This document shows, piece by piece, positions 11,601-26,300 of a stretch of 64,000 nucleotides of DNA. The position numbers and the translations under genes were made by a program. This DNA is from Paracentrotus lividus (Eukaryota > Echinodermata > Echinoidea > Camarodonta > Echinidae): positions 4,386,667 to 4,450,666 of the forward strand of contig CALNVZ010000649.1 of assembly GCA_940671915.1 (NCBI GenBank), read 5' to 3'. Each line of letters opens with the position of its first letter. Positions within the stretch are counted from its first letter, which is position 1. The notes under the pieces were generated by a model. It had not been told where the DNA came from and made no database searches. It was given only the letters and a program-made list of their open reading frames with translations.

Positions 11601-14600
11601 GGTGATTCAGCCATCAATATCTCAGCAATCAAACCACCGATTAGGTTCAAAATCCTGGGCAATTCCTGTTTGACCTCAAGGTTTGAAATTATGAAATTTA
11701 GCTAAAAGAGTATTCTATTTTCAGATCCTAAATGAAGTTAAACAATCCTTTTAAAATTCCTATGCAAGAAAATCACAAAATAAGCATTGGACTGTACTTC
11801 TACTAGTATGCCATATCAAATTAAAGCAATTTCATTGAAGACCAGAAACCATCACCTACATGTACATGTATTTAGGGAATCAATTTTTAGCAAATATTTA
11901 ATAATGATAACAATAATATAGGGGAAACATATAGAGTGCACACTCCGTCCGAGGACGCTCATGGCGCTAGCTCCTTGATAATAAGGTAAGCTACAAATTT
12001 ACCTTGCAGCTTGTCCCACTTGAGTGTACAGTGTACCGGTGTAGGGTAGGAAACCAGTACTCTGAAGCGCCTGCCAAATCTATAAAACAGTGGAAAAGAC
12101 AATCAAACACATCATGTCAAATCAAAATGACTTCTACAAAATAATGACACTTTCACACGGTAGCACACAATGGGAGTACACACTAGAAAAAAAATCAACC
12201 CAACTTTGAGAGCCTTATACCAAAATTTTAAGGCTTATTTGACACTGATATTTATTTCATAATAAGAGGTAACTCATACTCCATTCAATAATATCAAATT
12301 TATATCTGTGTTGCGATGGATGACTTAGCAATTGGGTTTTAAAAAACAAGCGTCAAAACTGTTTTTGACCAGGTTTGGGCAAAAGCAGCCCTCGCCTTTC
12401 AATATTCCAAGTAATCCTTTTTCCCTCATGAATGACTTTATAGGCAGGCTGACCCCAAACAATGAATGAATGAAATTTGGGTCGATACCAATTCCCCTAA
12501 ACTATAAAATAACTGGTGTTGGACCAAGCGATTATTAGACGAAATTGGTAGCGCATACAGTAAATGGGAATTAGACCAAAATAATGAATGAGCTTTTAAA
12601 GTGGCAATTAGACTAAATGGTTAGTAGACAAATTGATTGCAGAAGAATAGGAATTAGACTATGTGGAATGGGACCAGAAGGGCATTAGACAAATTAGTTG
12701 TAGATCAGGGGCCCATCCCTCGAAACCATCATAAGTCTAAGTTTATGGATAACCCATAGGGATACGTGTTGTAGTTTCAGTTTTATAACTGAACCGAACT
12801 ACCCTCCACCAAGTTTTTTATCATTTTTATTAAATAAAACATGAATAAATAAATAAAATAAATGTAGAATTTACATGCATTTCAATGGGATGTCCACAAA
12901 CTTAGCCTTATGACGGTTTCGAGAAACAGGCCCCAAGTGGCAATTCACTTTATTTGCTTACCTCATCAGGGTTATACTTGGCCATGGTATTGAGACACTT
13001 GACACACGATCCAATCAGTTGTAGAGGAGGCCTCTGAATCTGAACCAAGCTATAGAATAAACAGAGACAGAACTGACAGATCAGCTTCAGAATCTATACA
13101 ATAAAAAGGAACAGTTGTAAAAACAGCTCCAGCTTTGGAGTGCTAACATTTTAACAGGTAAGTTCCCTGATTATCTAGAAGAGAAAAGTGTTGCAATAAA
13201 AAAATAAATTAAAAATGTATCCCTTATATGCATGTAATGTACCAAAACTTGAGGCATTTTACCAGAAGGCTGATCACATGGTAGGTGCAAAATTTGCAAA
13301 AACTTTTCCACTTTCACAGTATAATGTTCGTATTCTACATATTCAATAAAGCATCATTACCTTGACAGGAGAGGCAGTATACAGTCTATGATTGGCTGGA
13401 GATACTCTGAAACTGACCAATCAGATTGTAGCATCTGCTCGAGTAGATCGATGACATCCTTGGCCTGCTGCACAAGAGTATCTGAAGGTGATGTCGTGGG
13501 TGCTGCACTAATCAGCCAGTCTAAGACACACTGGAACAGTTGTAAACCACTGTAATCAACGTCCCATGTGATCAGTGGGGGACCTGTGTAAATTATCATA
13601 TCAATAATAAGTAGATTTATGAAACACTGTCATTCTTAAAGTCAACGACTTTGTGAAACACAACCCGGGTAAAAATATATTGTGCGTCCGAGAACAAAAG
13701 TAAACCCAACTTTGAGAGCCTCATATTAAAATTTTATAGCTTATGTGACCTAGATATTTATTTCATGTAAAAGAGTAACTCATACTCTTTTCAATGATAC
13801 CAAACTTATACCTGTCTTGCGATGGATGACTGAGCACTTGGGCTTTAAAAAACAAGGGTAGAAATTGGTTTGTGCCAAGTTTGGGTAAAAGCAGCCCTTG
13901 CATTTCAATAGTCCAAGTAATCCTTTGTTCCTTATGAATGGACTTAGGAAAGCTGACCTCACCCAAAGAAACAATGATCAGAAAGCCAGGGATGCTTCTG
14001 ACAAAACAGGGAACAATTAGTTTTTGACCAAACTTCTTGGAAGTTGAGTGCTCAGTCATCCATGACAGAACATGTATGATTTTTGTATCACTGGGTAGAA
14101 TATGAGTTACTCTTTGTCATGATATAAAAATTAATGACACATAAGTAAAAAAAAAATAATAATAATAAAAATAAAAAATAATTAATCCGAGGCTCTCAAA
14201 GTTGGGTTTACCTTTATTTGGGACGCACTGTACAGTGCTGCCTGAGATCAACATCATGGCTGATTGCAATAGATTGAGTGCAGTTGTACACAAAGTGAAT
14301 GGGAATGATGTCATTTGATTGCAATCACCTGTGACGTTGATCTCAGGCGGTGCTTTATGTCCATAATTTATAATGAGTGTTTTTGATAGCTGTGCTCTTT
14401 ATATTGAGGTATTACTGTTCTTAAAATCAGTCACTTCAACAGACCAAACAGATCACAAGCTATGCAAATGTTTTTTCCAGGTTATCTTACCATCTGGTCT
14501 CTGTTCTAGCTGACCAAGTGTTCCAGCTGGGATTACAAATCCAGGAGAATGCTTGCCTATAAGGGATGTCAGATACACAAACAGAGGGAAACATAAAAAG

Positions 14601-17303
14601 AATGTCACCAAAATAAATTATGAATCTAGACACAGAGGACGCCCTGTCCATGTTTTACACTCACAAAATGCATTGAAGTGTTTCGAAACTGTTTCAAGTC
14701 TTTTATCAAATTGAACTCAATGACGATTATATTTTCAAAATTGTTTTGCATCCACAAGTGCATTCTTACACGTTCACAATTATTTGGTCATATTCAGTGC
14801 ATTGTATTATCAGTTATAGCATTAGCATTATAGCACAATCCTTTGATTTTGGCATAATTATTTCACATAATGCAATGACATATTTGTGAGGAATATAAAA
14901 GAATACTGTATACAGTATATATTTCGCGCCCATATATTTTCACGATTTTGCTTCAAGATGGGGGATTTGCGAGAGTATATTTTCATTAATTTATTGTATT
15001 TGCATTCACTTTGTACAGAAATATCATTAAGTGGAAATTTTTGCCATTCCTGAACGTACATGCATCCTTGAAGTTGGCTTTCTAGAAAAAATTTGATTTA
15101 GGATCATACCTGCTTTGCACACGACCTTATCATTGACCAATTTCCACACATTGTCTCCTTTTGACGTCTCAATATCAGAGCTCCGATTGTTATCCAGAGG
15201 TTCCGTAAAGGCTGGCAGGTGAGCCAGTAATTGGTAGATCTAAGAAGGATAAATGCAAAGACCATAATTATGAGTATTACAAAATATTGAACAGTGATCA
15301 GTGATCCATATTCGTACAAGGTTAAAGTACAGTACTCATATGATTATCCTACTATCATTAAAAGTACATGCAATTTGACAAATGGATTTAATACTGCAAC
15401 AGTGGAAAAATTTAACGTAATTAATTTTTTCTGCTGGGTTTACCGGAAGTTAAATGAATTTTGCATGTTTTTATTTTCACGGACGATCTAGTCTGTTGAC
15501 ACTCTTTTAACCATCATACAGATATAAATGGAAAATTCAGAATATCTGTGTGCTTTTATTTTCACGTTGGTATCACGTTGCACAAATTTTGTTTTTTAAT
15601 TTTTTAATGTATGCACATCACATCACGAATTGGCGACTTAAAATTAAATGATCAAATTTTAATACCTGTTGACTGCCCTCTGTTGCCAGCGCCTTGAGGA
15701 ATTTCATAGGCAAGGAGAACTCTAACGGGAAGGTGGCCATTGATGACTGAAGCAGGGCAGCAAATCCTCCTTCTAGGTCCTACAGTGGTAATAATACATT
15801 TCTTTTGATATCATGGTTACAAGAAGAGCACAAAAGAAAAAAGAATCACAAGAAAGAAAAGAAAGGAAGTCCCAAATGAGATCTTGAAGGCGGCCAATAA
15901 CCAAGGATATAATTATTATTAAGTGTGTCATTGCATGCTGGTATCCGCTTGAAGAGCGTTGTTTTGTAAAAATTAAATAAATAAAGGAAGTTATGAGCAC
16001 TTAAATGTTAAGATCGTTAATGCTGTGGAGATCCTCACCTTGGCAATGCGACCAAGATGGGTGATGACATCCAAAAATAACTTCCCCACAAAACATATAT
16101 TATGGACCAAAAGTCTGTACTAGCATTAGAATTATGTGTGACATCACACATCTTTGCCCTATTGGCGTGTGAGGATCTCCATAGTATTAGCAATCTCAAA
16201 TGCTCATAACTTCCTTATTATTTATTCAAATTTTCTCAAAATTCTGTTGATCTGTTTCTTTATTTTTTCTGTTTTATACAATTTAACCGATTCTTAGGAT
16301 TTCATTTTCTTTTAAGACATTCCCAAAAATGATGTACTGTTCAGGGTTAAGAAAATGTATTGCACTTACTGCACTCCAAAATTCTCTGCTAAGATGGGAC
16401 TGAGAGAGCAGCTGGCAAGACAACTCCACTAGATCCTAAAATTCAGAAGAAAAAACAAGAGAGTACAATCTTTCCAATACTATTTATCTTTTTCCCCTGA
16501 CATTTTAATAGTCTTAAAAATATCAAACATGTGCATTCCTTTTAATCTATTATTGGTTGAGAGTACGGTGGTATAATTTATATAGTCATGTGTATAATCA
16601 CAGTCATACCAAAGTGGATAAGTCAGCGGACTTACGATCACAAGGTACGCGGTTCGAATCCCGTCCATACCACTAGCATCCTTCGGCAAGGTGTTAACCT
16701 GCAAATTTGCCGTACTTGACCCAAGTAAGGTAAATGGGTACCGGTAGGAAGAATTCCTCGAATGCTTAAAGCGCCCTTTATTATGACAGCTATGGCTATA
16801 GCCGGGTAATAATATTAGCTGCGCCTCTGAATAGTTTACTAGATAGACGGCGCATTATAAATGCTTAATATTATTATTATTATTACATGTACTTATGGCT
16901 GCCTTTTAGTAAAACACTTGGGGTAATAATAACATATATCATGCTGGGTGAATATTTGCGAAGAACTAAAATGTCTACCCTAGATGAATAAATCAACATT
17001 GTTCGTAATATTATCATTCGTTCATTAATTAGTTCATTAAGGTACAAGTACATGCTGCAGTGTGCATATAATGATTACATCAAAGTGTAAAGCCTGCAAA
17101 ACTTTACAAATAATTACATAAGAGGCTTGTAGACTCAGACCTATAAATGCCTGTCTATGGAATTATTATGATCATTATTACCTGTACTCCTCCAAGTGAA
17201 TCTTCTTGAAAGACAGTCAATACAACAGACATCAAAGAGTAGATAACAGAGTGACAAGCCATCGATTCCACCTGCCAAATATAGATAGAAAAAAAATGAT
17301 TAA

Positions 17304-17340
<37 letters not shown>

Positions 17341-20300
17341 CAACGGTGATGGTGGTGATGATGATGATGATGGTGGTGATGATGATGATGATGATGATCA
17401 TCATCATCATCATCATCATTTATAACATTTGTATAGCACCATATTTCTATTAACTAGTTGTTTATTATGGGAGATGGAAAAAGTTAAAACACCCCTCTTA
17501 TTGACAGTTTATTCTGCTCATTAGCACATGCATGAATGAAAAAAAAAAATCATGACTCCATTTATTAGATATTGATATTTAAAGGATGTCTTTGTTTCAC
17601 CTGTAAATAAAAAAAATAAAAGGACAAATATAACTGAATCCCTTATACTCCTCTGTCGGTAATTCCAGACATTCACCTCTGTGAACTATGACCTTTTACC
17701 TGCATAGTCCATACTCCAATCTAATTGGATCATTATCCCACGGTGAGACACACTATCAAGTTTCAGTGATTCTTGAGATATTACGATAGCAATGTAGCAA
17801 GATGGATGGACAGACAACCCCAAAAAAAGCCCAATACATGGAATTTAATATGTTGACCTCTCTGATACTTGACCTTTGAGTTTTGACTTTTAAGTTAATA
17901 TCTCATGTGATTCTTGAGATATCACAATAAGAACAAAGAGGACAAAGAGATCTGAAGGCATATGAGGTGCCAGAAGACCTATTTGCAAGTCCCAGATGAA
18001 GTGAAAGCAATAACAGTAAATTGCCTTGGTAATGACTAATGCCCATTGGTAATGCCTTGGTAATGACTAATGCACTTTGACTAATGCCCATTGGGTCTCA
18101 TCCCACATGGTCCAATTCAATTTCATCTACAACTAGTTCGTCTAATTACCTTTTGGTCTAAATGCCACTTCACCTATTTACCATTTTGTCCAATTCCCAT
18201 TTCATATGATTTCCATTCTATCTAAAGTCCTGTAACAAACTGGTAATAGACCAAATATTTATTTGGGAATCCTATTAGACAAATTGGGAATAAGACCAAA
18301 TGAGTTAAGCTCATGTGGTATAAGGCAATCTGAGAATTGGACCATCTGCTGTTAGACCAAGTGGATATAAAGCATTGTAACTGGATTGGTGTATACTCAC
18401 AGAGCTTTCGTTAGGGAGTGCCTTGGACAGACCAAAGGTGAGGTACTTGAAGACATGGAGACGCAGTGCCTGGTTCCCTAATCGTCTCACGAGGGCAGTG
18501 TCCTTGCCTGGCCAGGCAGCAGTATGCATCACCATCCATGCAAGCTGGATAGGCGTGTGACTGGGTGACTGACCAAGGGACTGAACAGCAGTGGAAAACT
18601 CCTTAAATAAATATTGATGGATATAGAAAGAAAAAAAAAATCATTACTGGGTTTATAAAACCTTGTGGTGCAAAATTTTCAAATGTTTAAAATGGATTGG
18701 CATGTGACTGGGCACTTGACCGAGGGACTGAACAGCACTGGAAAACTCCTGAAATAAATATTATTAATATTATTATAAATATTCTCCTGAAGACAGTGAG
18801 AACATGCTCACTGAGACGTTTAGAGAGGGTAGGTCCATTTCAGGACCACTCATAACCTCAAGAAAGAATACTTGGTACACCGTGAAACTTTCCACTGCTA
18901 AAATATTGCTGGATATATATTAAAAATCATGAATTTCTCTTTATTCTATACATGTTTATTGTCACTGGGCTTTTGCTACCATGAAGCTCAAAATTTTTTC
19001 AAGTTCAGGAGAGCAAAAAAACATGGTAATTTAATTGATCACATTTCTTTTGAAACTCTGTGCTGGCTTCACTTTGGAGGAAAGAGATCAAGCATTTGGA
19101 CACCACACCACTTGACTGATTACCTGAAGATTAATTTAAAAAAAGTAATTTTCATGTATGTATTTATCATACCATAATAAGTTATTATTGCTTCTGATCA
19201 GTTAAAAAAAATCATCCAAGAAATTCAGATTTCAAATGTCTGCAAAAGATAACATCATTTCAGAAACTTACCACCATTCCTATTGTATGTACATGCAGTC
19301 AGGATATTGAAAGTAATCATAAAATTATGAAGTATAAACTAATAAATTGTTTTTCAAAATTATTTATCAAAAATGTACCTACGTTATTAAACTACCTATT
19401 TTGACTAATGTGCAAATTCTCTCTTCATCCGGTTAGTCAAATCTTAATTTGCATTCATTGTAATGAACAACACCATTTTTTTTTTTTTTTTAAATCTCAA
19501 ATAATATTAATATCTGATGTATTTCTTTACCTTTGATAACTTTTCATCTGCAATAAGAGGATGATTCTCCAGACTGTGATAACAGACATAGATAAAATAG
19601 ATCAATTGTTATATAACTTGTTGTAGCAAATAGTGTAAAAGTATAATAATCAAATATACCATGCATTGAGGATTTCCAGTGAAAATATTATGGATTCCAA
19701 GGTGGCAGGAATGGCACTATTTTTTGAGGGGCGTAGCCCCGAAAAAAATAGTGCCAATTCTGTCACCGAGGAATCCATAATTTTAGCTGGAAATTTGAAA
19801 GACTGCATGGCATATTTGATTTATATCCTACTACAAGGGAGAGAATGCACACAAAAATTGATTTTAAAAAGTCAACTTGCCGAGGCAATGCCACATTTGC
19901 TAATTTTGTGCTTGCTGCCCGCGCCCTAGCCCTAACTATAGTTAGGCCTAACGTTATACCTAACTAAGTCAACACACATGCCAACACAACGGCAACGGCA
20001 ACCGCAATGCAACGGTCAATGAGAATGAACTTGAAGTCACGTAATTAACATCGATATAATGGTGCAGTATTCTTTGAAAATTGCTTACCCATATTTGATC
20101 TGTTTCTTTGTATTCTCCCTGATCTCCAAGCAAAGAAAATCCTCTAAATCCCTGTCTTCACATGATTAAATTTCTTATCATCACTTTCCCTGCTCGTGCA
20201 ATGGAGGTAGCCATTGTAGTTAATGTTTACGATCGATATCGATGTGCTCTAATAGTCTCATTATCAAATATCGATAGCTAAATATTCAGTTTTCTTAAAT

Positions 20301-23300
20301 AATGACGTCAGAATTTTGTATATCACTATTGCGATGGGGAATTCAACATTAAAATGAAAGAGGATGAATCTTGTCTAATTTATGCATAATAATTCACCAT
20401 TTATGCATAATAATTCACATCAATATCCCTAAGAACAATTAAGACAGAACAGACTCAAGACAGCTATATTTACCTGCTTTTATCTGCTAAACCCATCAGT
20501 GGAAACAGGTCCATGCATTCCAGTACTATAACACAGCATATAAACCTGGAGAGGTTTCACAAAAATCTTGATAAGTACTTGTGATGCTTGTATAAAAATA
20601 AAAACAAAATTAGGTGTCTCTTCTTTCACAAAATATATCAAGGCATCAAAAGAAATGAGATGATTAATTGCGACAAGATTATGGTGTGGACCTAACCTTC
20701 ATGATATTTTAAACATAAACATAATATTTCAGCTGTTTATGGTACATACTGGGTCATATTATGATAACAATAACGGCGATTGAAGAACAAACCTTCCTAA
20801 AATAGCATGAACAAAATAATAGGAAAGAGACAATGATTTTGTTAACATGTTTTCCCACTACACTAGATTCTCTTTAAAGAGGGCCCAAGTATCATTATTA
20901 TCTCCCACAAGAAATTGACATTGCAGATAACATGTAGAAAGTCTTCAGGTAAACCTCGTGAAATATCCTGTGATAAAATTGCATGAATAATTTCTATCAG
21001 ATTAAACAAATATGGAACAGATTCCTATTATTTTGTTTTCAAATTCATACTTTGGCCATGGTTGATAATATTAAAATATACTTACTCCATCTTATTGGTG
21101 AGTTTTTGAGCCATTTCTTCTGCATCTAGTAAATGTCTGTAAGGTTGCCTTGTGCCAAAACCTTGTTGCTATGTAAACAAAACAAAAAATTCATGAAAAT
21201 GTATACAATATACATACAGAGCAATTATAGCTGAAGCAAATTTCATAGACCAGGAGGGATGTGTAGATGCCATTGACAGATTAAGGCTGACCCATTTTTT
21301 ATTACATTTTAATTATAGAAATTATTCCCTCAATAAAGAAAAATAAAACAAAGTCATACGGACATTAATTAAATTAAGAAGAATTCAAATGTTTCAATCT
21401 AAAAAAAAAAAAAAAATACAGAATAAAAATTAAGGAAGTTCTTTATGTTTGTTGTTGTTATTTTGTTTTTTGTTTTTTGTTTTTTCAAACAAACGATCTT
21501 GATATTACCAGACTGAACTATGCATGAGTAAATATACATACCTGAAAGAGGCTGAGAATTCTTGAGAGTTTATCCGTAGGAGTCAGCGAGGCATGTAAGA
21601 AGAGCAGCATGATTCCAAGAAGTTCACTCTGTTTCAAGAATTAAAAGAATCTTTGTACTTTTCACTCTTGTACAGAGCATATCATTACCTCAAAAGGCTT
21701 TGAAAAAATTGTCAAAATATGACCCAAAACAGTTGAAATGTTCGAGGCCAAACAAAAATTTTATGTAGTTTCATACCCGGTACATGCATTTTTGTGTGTT
21801 GTGCAAGTGACTCTAATGCGGCGGTCACAACTCGTCGTAGGCTACGCCGCACGTGCCATCAACGTAGCCTGCGTTGCATGTACAATGCATGCACAGGTCG
21901 TTGGTCAATTTCTGTGATTTCTGTAATAAGGGTATTGGAAAAACTTCCTGCACGTTGTACATGCAACGTGCCTCCGAGATACCTGCACTGCACGATTTTT
22001 CTACAAAATCCATCGTAGGGAGTTGCACGTTGAAGGTACGGCGAGTTGTAACCGCTGCATAAGCAGAATTAGGTAAATTTCTTATCTTTTTGTTGATTCC
22101 AAACCCTCAAAGAACACAATAATGCTGAGAGGAATTGTTATGAACCTTTCCAAAGCACCTTTAAACAGCGTTACCCACATTTCAATCTCAAGTCCAGAAC
22201 AATAATTTCACTTTAAATGCAAACATTGAGTGTCACTTTTTAAAGAAATTAGTTAAATTACTTTTAAATAAATTACATGTAGTTATATTTCGGTAACACA
22301 TACTGACCTGCTCGTGAAGACTTTGTATACACCAGCGTATCCTGTGCCTGTCCGTCTGAGGAAAAGAAAAAGGTAGCATTAGAAATGACCTTCAAGCTTC
22401 AATAAACATATATTCCGTGGGCGAATAGAGCCTCTAAAAAAAGCCTTCATACCCCAAAAATGAAGCCAACACAGTGTGTCAAAGAAACAGTGTTCCCAAG
22501 TACTATATCATAGTTCATTGGCTGCATTAGTTTTTTAATCTTCCTTTTTTTTTTAATTCAAAGTTTTATCAGCCCAACAACGATATACCGTACACCATGT
22601 TTGAAATGGAATGGTCATGTCCATAGAATGGCAGGGTGGTGTTTCACCGAATCGTTCGTAAGCTCTGCATAACTTTACGAACGACTAACATAATAAAATT
22701 AATAAAATTACATCTATATTTTACGCAAAATTAATATCATTTCATTCTTTGGACTGTGTATAATTAAGGAGACCCTACACCATACATGCATTGCATTTTT
22801 ACAAGGGTCTCCTTGTCTTTATTTTGCTAGTGATTGACTTTATGTCTGTGTTTGCTTACTGTTTCTTGTATCAATCTAAACCTTATTGGCCCAAATTCTC
22901 AAAGAAGATTTATAAAAACCATGGAGTATGTAAATATTTTGTAACAATAACATAATTCAGCGCGGACACTGAGAAAGGTCCAATATAATGCACACTTTTG
23001 TCCCAGCATGCTAAATATACACCTATTGCTATGGTTTTTAGCATAATGAGCCCACAGTTTTGAATTGATGAGTCTACTGTAGAGTCTATGCTTTATTCAA
23101 ATTAATTCAAACAAGTATTAGACTGCGCCAGGAGTGTCAATTCTGACAGAGATGGCGCGCTATAAATGTTCAATATTATTATTAATCATAGAAACAAGCA
23201 TAAATTTAGCGCACTGTTACAAAAGCACAAATATAAAAGACCATAAAGATGAAAATAAATATAATTTTCCCATTACAAAATGCCTTTGCTCAGGGATTGA

Positions 23301-26300
23301 ACCCATGCCCTTTGCATCCCCAGTCAAGTGATACTTGACTCCTGACCACTAAATAACAACACTTCTACAAGCACATGAACATACCATCAGAGGACCTGCC
23401 TTGTCTTTGGTTGGAGCAGGTGAGCTGAATCGGTCCTGATACTGGGATAACAATTTATCAAACAACCCACTCCGTTGGAGATCCTCAACAAACTCTGCAT
23501 ACTGGACCTAAAAGAGGTTAGAAACATACTGGAAATTCATCCCAAGATATCTGTTTATAATGTAAAATAAGGGCTTTAATTAAACCTGGAGACCTAAATT
23601 GATCCTCATACTGGGCTACCAGTTTATAAAACAGTCCACTGCATTAATTTGTAGATCCTCAACAAATTCTGCATACTGGACCTAAGAGAGGTTAGAAACA
23701 TACTGAACAAAAATCCTAATATCATTTCTTGATAAATAAGGGTTTTAATTAAACCTTGACCTGACTTGATCCTCATACTGGGCTAACAGTTTATCAAATA
23801 GACCAATGCCTTGTAGATCCTCAACAAACTCTGTATACTGGAGAGGTCCGAAACATACTAAAGGTAATCCTGATATCTGGTTATATTGGTAATAACATTG
23901 GTGTGATTGAGTGTGATTAATATTTCGTGCTACTTCAAGCTACATGTACATTCTCAACTTTCAAAAAGTCACCATCTCTGAACCCGTTCAAAATATGCAT
24001 AAGAAAGCATGCTCATTTATTTACCAGTTTTTAAATTTGTGTCGCCAATATTTGTGCAAAAATGATTGTACCAAAATATTTTTCAATGCACAGAAACATA
24101 ATAAAACAGTCTACTGTAAACATGAATTGCATTATTAGCATTTTGTTTGGCAAATAATGACAGAATGTGTCACACTCCATATAAATGCAAGGGAATTTCT
24201 GCATGATTTATGCCGCAGTCATATTTTTACTGCGGGGCATAAGATGTGTGGAAAACAGCCATTTTGACAATTTTCATACGGACTGGATGAAACGAGAAGC
24301 GCTGAATTGGCACTTTTCTACTTGCTGTATCATCCCCGGAATGGAAATGTGACTACTACATTAGGCTTCAGGTGGTGTATCTGTATTTTCAGCGCATGCT
24401 GTTACACGAACCTGTAAAAGAACATTTTGCTATTCTATAAAGGATTAAAGAGGAAATATTTAATATCAAATAAAAGCCATTTATCAGAAAAAACGTGGAA
24501 TTCAACTTTGGAAATCATTTTCTTCTCAATTTACAGAAACATGATACTGAAAATCAGTACAGCTCTACAGCTTCTTACCTGGTATGGATGTTCTGTGTCT
24601 TGCCAGAAGTTTGCTAGGTGCTTGATGCACTGAAGAAGATGAAGTCTGTCGGCATGGTAGAACTCCCAAAGCTGAAAAGAAAACAGAAACATGACAAAAA
24701 TCATGGTACACCACAGGAATCAAAGCACAGATATGAAAGACAGACAAAAAGAGGGGAGTGGGTGAAGGAGAAAGTGATAGAAAGAAAAAGGGATGGGAAA
24801 GGACAAAAAAATGTTGAAGTCTATCTGCATGAGAAGAGACCAGAATTATACCATTCTACAGAGAAGGTGTAAGGGGGAAAGGAGAATTGTGAGTCATATG
24901 ATAGGGGAAAACATAAGAATATGATAATAAAGAGAAGTGAAAGGGATGTTATCTGGAACAACGACATGGAAAACTTGAATTAACTTAAATTAAGTCCAAG
25001 GATAAACCTCTAATGATTTTTGTGATGATCACGATGATGATGATGATGATGATTATGATGATGATGATGATGATGATGCTGATGATGATGACTATGATGA
25101 TGATGATGATAATAATGATGATGATAATGATAATGATGACGAAGTCATTACAAACTTACTTTCAGCAGCATCGCTTGAACACTTCTTTCATCTTTCAATA
25201 TAGCCTAAAACAAACCAAAAACAAAAATGAGGTCAATATACAAAATGATATAATTACCATAAATGTTCTACAGCACTAAAAGGCCTCCTAATGTCACAGA
25301 TCAAGGATTTGGGAAAAGAAGGGGCCCAAACTACAAATTTAAAAAAAAAAATAGATGGGGCGCAGACTATAGTAACATGCATGTTCAATATGTGATTCTC
25401 AAATAATAAATAAAAGGGAGCCCTGCCTGGATACCGTCATTATGCCCACAATCATGTGTACATTGTAAGCAGTGAAATGGCAATTGCATTTACTTTCTAT
25501 TTGAACTTGGTCTTTACTGTAGGTTTATGATTTACATGATGATGAGTGGGCAAGCAATTCTTTTTACCTGGAGTTGTTTGCCGGTCCCTCTGAAGGCACA
25601 CAGGAGATACGAATCAAACAGTTCCCTGCACTGCAAGGCATCTAGATCCTAATAGTACAAATAAAATACATTCAATACAATTTGACATCAAGCACATATT
25701 AAAGTAGCTCTGAAATTTATACTCTGATAATCTACCGAATGTGTCATTATTACAAAATACATTTTCATATCTTGTTGTCTATTTTGCTAAGTATTTCTTA
25801 CCGTAATATTGGTCATATTATTGGGGTCATTTTTATTACTTTTTCATTTCATTTATGATCAATTCTTTTTGTAATTTTGGAACATACAGCCCCAATTTTT
25901 ATGTTAATGCAAGAAATATTATTCTGATATACATCCGCATCATTTTGCAGATTGTTGACTGATTTTTATTTCAAAATTAATAAATAGTAAAAGTGGTGTG
26001 GTCGAGTGGATAAGTCAGCGGACTTACAATCACAAGGTACACGCTTCAAATCCTGTCTATTCCACTAGCATCCTTCGGCAAGATGTCAATCTACAATTTG
26101 CCATACTTGACTCAAGTGAGGTGAATGGGTTCCTGGTAGGAAGAAATTCCTTGAATGCTGTGTGTGCCCTTCGGGGTAGCCTAGCTAAGCCGGGTAATAA
26201 TAATATGATGCGCCTTGAGCACTCTACAGAGTGGATATGTGCGCAATACAAATCAAATTATTATTATCATTATTATTATTATAGAATTTTTATGATTTCG

